From: an uncultured Lachnospiraceae bacterium
GTDB lineage: Bacteria > Bacillota > Clostridia > Lachnospirales > Lachnospiraceae
Length of the DNA: 6,339 bases
Direction of reading: 5' to 3'
NCBI GenBank assembly: GCA_947565255.1
Contig: CANOFI010000143.1
Coordinates: forward strand, 1 to 6,339
Shown here: positions 5,209 through 6,339 of the stretch, piece after piece
Position numbering within the stretch: position 1 is the stretch's first letter
Layout: every line of letters starts with the position of its first letter
Position numbers and translations under genes: made by a program
The notes under the pieces: generated by a model
Database searches by the model: none
The model's input: the letters and a program-made list of their open reading frames with translations, nothing else
What the model was told of the DNA's origin: nothing

Positions 5209-5238
5209 CTGACAATGAAAAGCTATTCGAGTTATGAA
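5209..5238 (+). promoter_or_regulatory. Candidate promoter for the response regulator (proximal)
   Basis: CTGACA (5209-5214, five of six) and TATGAA (5233-5238, four of six) are 18 bases apart, placing a start near 5245 and a short leader before the ATG at 5271. It competes with the candidate at 5155-5182; sequence alone does not decide between them. Confidence 0.25.
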
Positions 5239-5270
5239 ATGAGAAACTATGCGCTAAAGAAAGGAAACTC

Positions 5271-6339
5271 ATGTATAAAGCAGTTTTAGTTGACGACGAA
5301 GCACTGATTCGCGATGCAATCAGCAAAACCATCCAATGGGAAACACTCGGCTTTGAGCTGGCTGCCACCTGCCAGAATGCCAGAGAAGTGGTTAAACTGT
5401 TAAACGAACAGCCTCTGGACCTGGTCATTACCGATATCTGTATGCCCTTTATGGATGGACTGGAACTTTCCAAATATATTTATGAGAATTATCCGCAGGT
5501 GATGGTTGTCATCATCAGCGGATACGACGACTTTGATTATGCAAAACAGGCCGTACGGTACAAGGTACAGGATTATCTTCTCAAACCCATTACCGCGGCA
5601 GAATTTTCCCAGATACTGCAGAAAATCCGCGGCTCGCTGGATAAACGGGTGCAGGAGCAGCGGTATCTGGACAAAATCAAGCATTCTTATGATGAAAATC
5701 TGCCCACCTTAAGAAGCCGTTTTCTGATGGAATTGATTTCCTCCTCTCCCATGACTGCGGATTATATCTCTGATAAACTGGAAGAATTCCAGACAGAGCT
5801 GGAAGGTCCCTACTACGTCTGTGCCATTTTAGAACCCGCGGCAGTCCAGGAGAACAACAGTTCCTCCAGCCCTGCGCTCCTTTCTGCCTTTTCTGTTTTT
5901 TGTACGGCAAAAGACATTATGTATTCCACAAAAGCAGGAGAGGCATTTCAGGAACCGCCGAACCAGACGATTCTATACTTTTCAGCGCCTACGAGAGAAC
6001 AGGTGTTCTGTTGCGCAAAAAACACCTGTCTGGAAATTCATGACCTTGTTACAAGTCTTCTTCACATTCAGCTGAATATTACAATCGGAAAACCAGTGTA
6101 CACCCTGCATAAGCTGCCGCTTTCGTACCAGAGTGCACGTTCCCTTTTGGAAAATTTCTTTCTGATGGGAAGCAATCAGATCCTTGTCTATTCTGATTTC
6201 ACGGCAGAGCTTCCAGATAACACCATTAACCGCACGGAATGGATTAATAAAATTCTGGACTTTATAAAGGCAAACAAAATGGAGGAACTGGACTTTCTCC
6301 TGGAACAGTTTATCGAGACCTTCCGTAAAAACCAGCTGT
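5271..6339 (+). CDS. YesN/AraC-type response regulator (3' end outside window)
   Basis: A reading frame open to the window edge: 356 residues and no stop. Residues 1-120 are a receiver domain: acidic pocket VDDE (7-10), phosphoacceptor D55 (ITDICMP), switch S83 (IISGYDDFDYAKQA, a hallmark of YesN-type receivers) and K105 (YLLKPI). A helical linker (about 115-145) follows, then a middle domain (about 180-310) ending in TIGKPV...LPLSYQSARSLLENFF, which resembles the degenerate GGDEF-like region of YesN/CdaR proteins. The two AraC-type HTH motifs expected at the C-terminus would lie past base 6339; the family is typically around 500 residues. AAGGAAA (5261-5267) precedes the ATG at a suitable distance. 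Such regulators are phosphorylated by a YesM-type histidine kinase and often control sugar ABC transporter genes. No kinase is in this window, so the partner and target are unknown. Confidence 0.93.
   Translation, partial: MYKAVLVDDEALIRDAISKTIQWETLGFELAATCQNAREVVKLLNEQPLDLVITDICMPFMDGLELSKYIYENYPQVMVVIISGYDDFDYAKQAVRYKVQDYLLKPITAAEFSQILQKIRGSLDKRVQEQRYLDKIKHSYDENLPTLRSRFLMELISSSPMTADYISDKLEEFQTELEGPYYVCAILEPAAVQENNSSSSPALLSAFSVFCTAKDIMYSTKAGEAFQEPPNQTILYFSAPTREQVFCCAKNTCLEIHDLVTSLLHIQLNITIGKPVYTLHKLPLSYQSARSLLENFFLMGSNQILVYSDFTAELPDNTINRTEWINKILDFIKANKMEELDFLLEQFIETFRKNQL

Noticed and set aside
5024..5473. Minus-strand ORF of 149 aa opposite the response regulator
   Set aside because: Its N-terminal half is antisense to the receiver domain and the remainder crosses AT-rich intergenic DNA.
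1..6339. CRISPR arrays, tRNA or rRNA genes, insertion sequence ends
   Set aside because: No regularly spaced direct repeats, cloverleaf-like sequences, rRNA segments or transposase coding were seen.

Overview
The window looks like chromosome from a low-to-moderate GC Firmicute, most likely a Clostridia/Lachnospiraceae-type gut anaerobe. Reasons: strong AGGAGG-type ribosome binding sites, sigmaA-like promoters, translationally coupled genes, a YesN-type response regulator, and clostridial-looking hypothetical proteins. The taxon is an inference from style; no marker gene is present.

Layout. At the left edge (1-72, + strand) there is a short remnant of an AraC-type helix-turn-helix domain that stops early. 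It is followed by an AT-rich non-coding stretch containing a perfect 16-bp inverted repeat (241-291). Next come two minus-strand hypothetical genes: a very basic coiled-coil protein (363-1235) and a 108-aa acidic protein resembling the DUF5713 family (1379-1705). The latter has its own well-formed promoter (1821-1849).

The core of the window is a tightly packed minus-strand operon, read from 4530 down to 1935: a MerR-family regulator with an unusual C-terminal membrane segment and zinc ribbon; a 67-aa PLDc_N (YxlE-like) membrane protein; an ABC ATPase (YxlF-like); and an ABC-2 permease (YxlG-like). All junctions overlap or touch. In Bacillus subtilis the last three families sit together in the sigY operon behind an ECF sigma factor; here a membrane-anchored MerR protein takes the regulator's place. 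The promoter in front of it has the 19-bp spacer and the internal dyad expected of a MerR-controlled, autoregulated promoter. I infer a self-contained sensing-and-export module, perhaps for a membrane-active compound or envelope stress; the substrate cannot be read from sequence.

Upstream of the operon lies a small 58-aa ORF (4762-4938, minus) with a good promoter and ribosome binding site. It overlaps a possible 40-aa single-membrane-segment ORF (4676-4798). A divergent AT-rich intergenic region with a 12-bp palindrome follows. The right end (5271 onward, + strand) is a YesN/AraC-type response regulator whose DNA-binding domain runs past the window edge.
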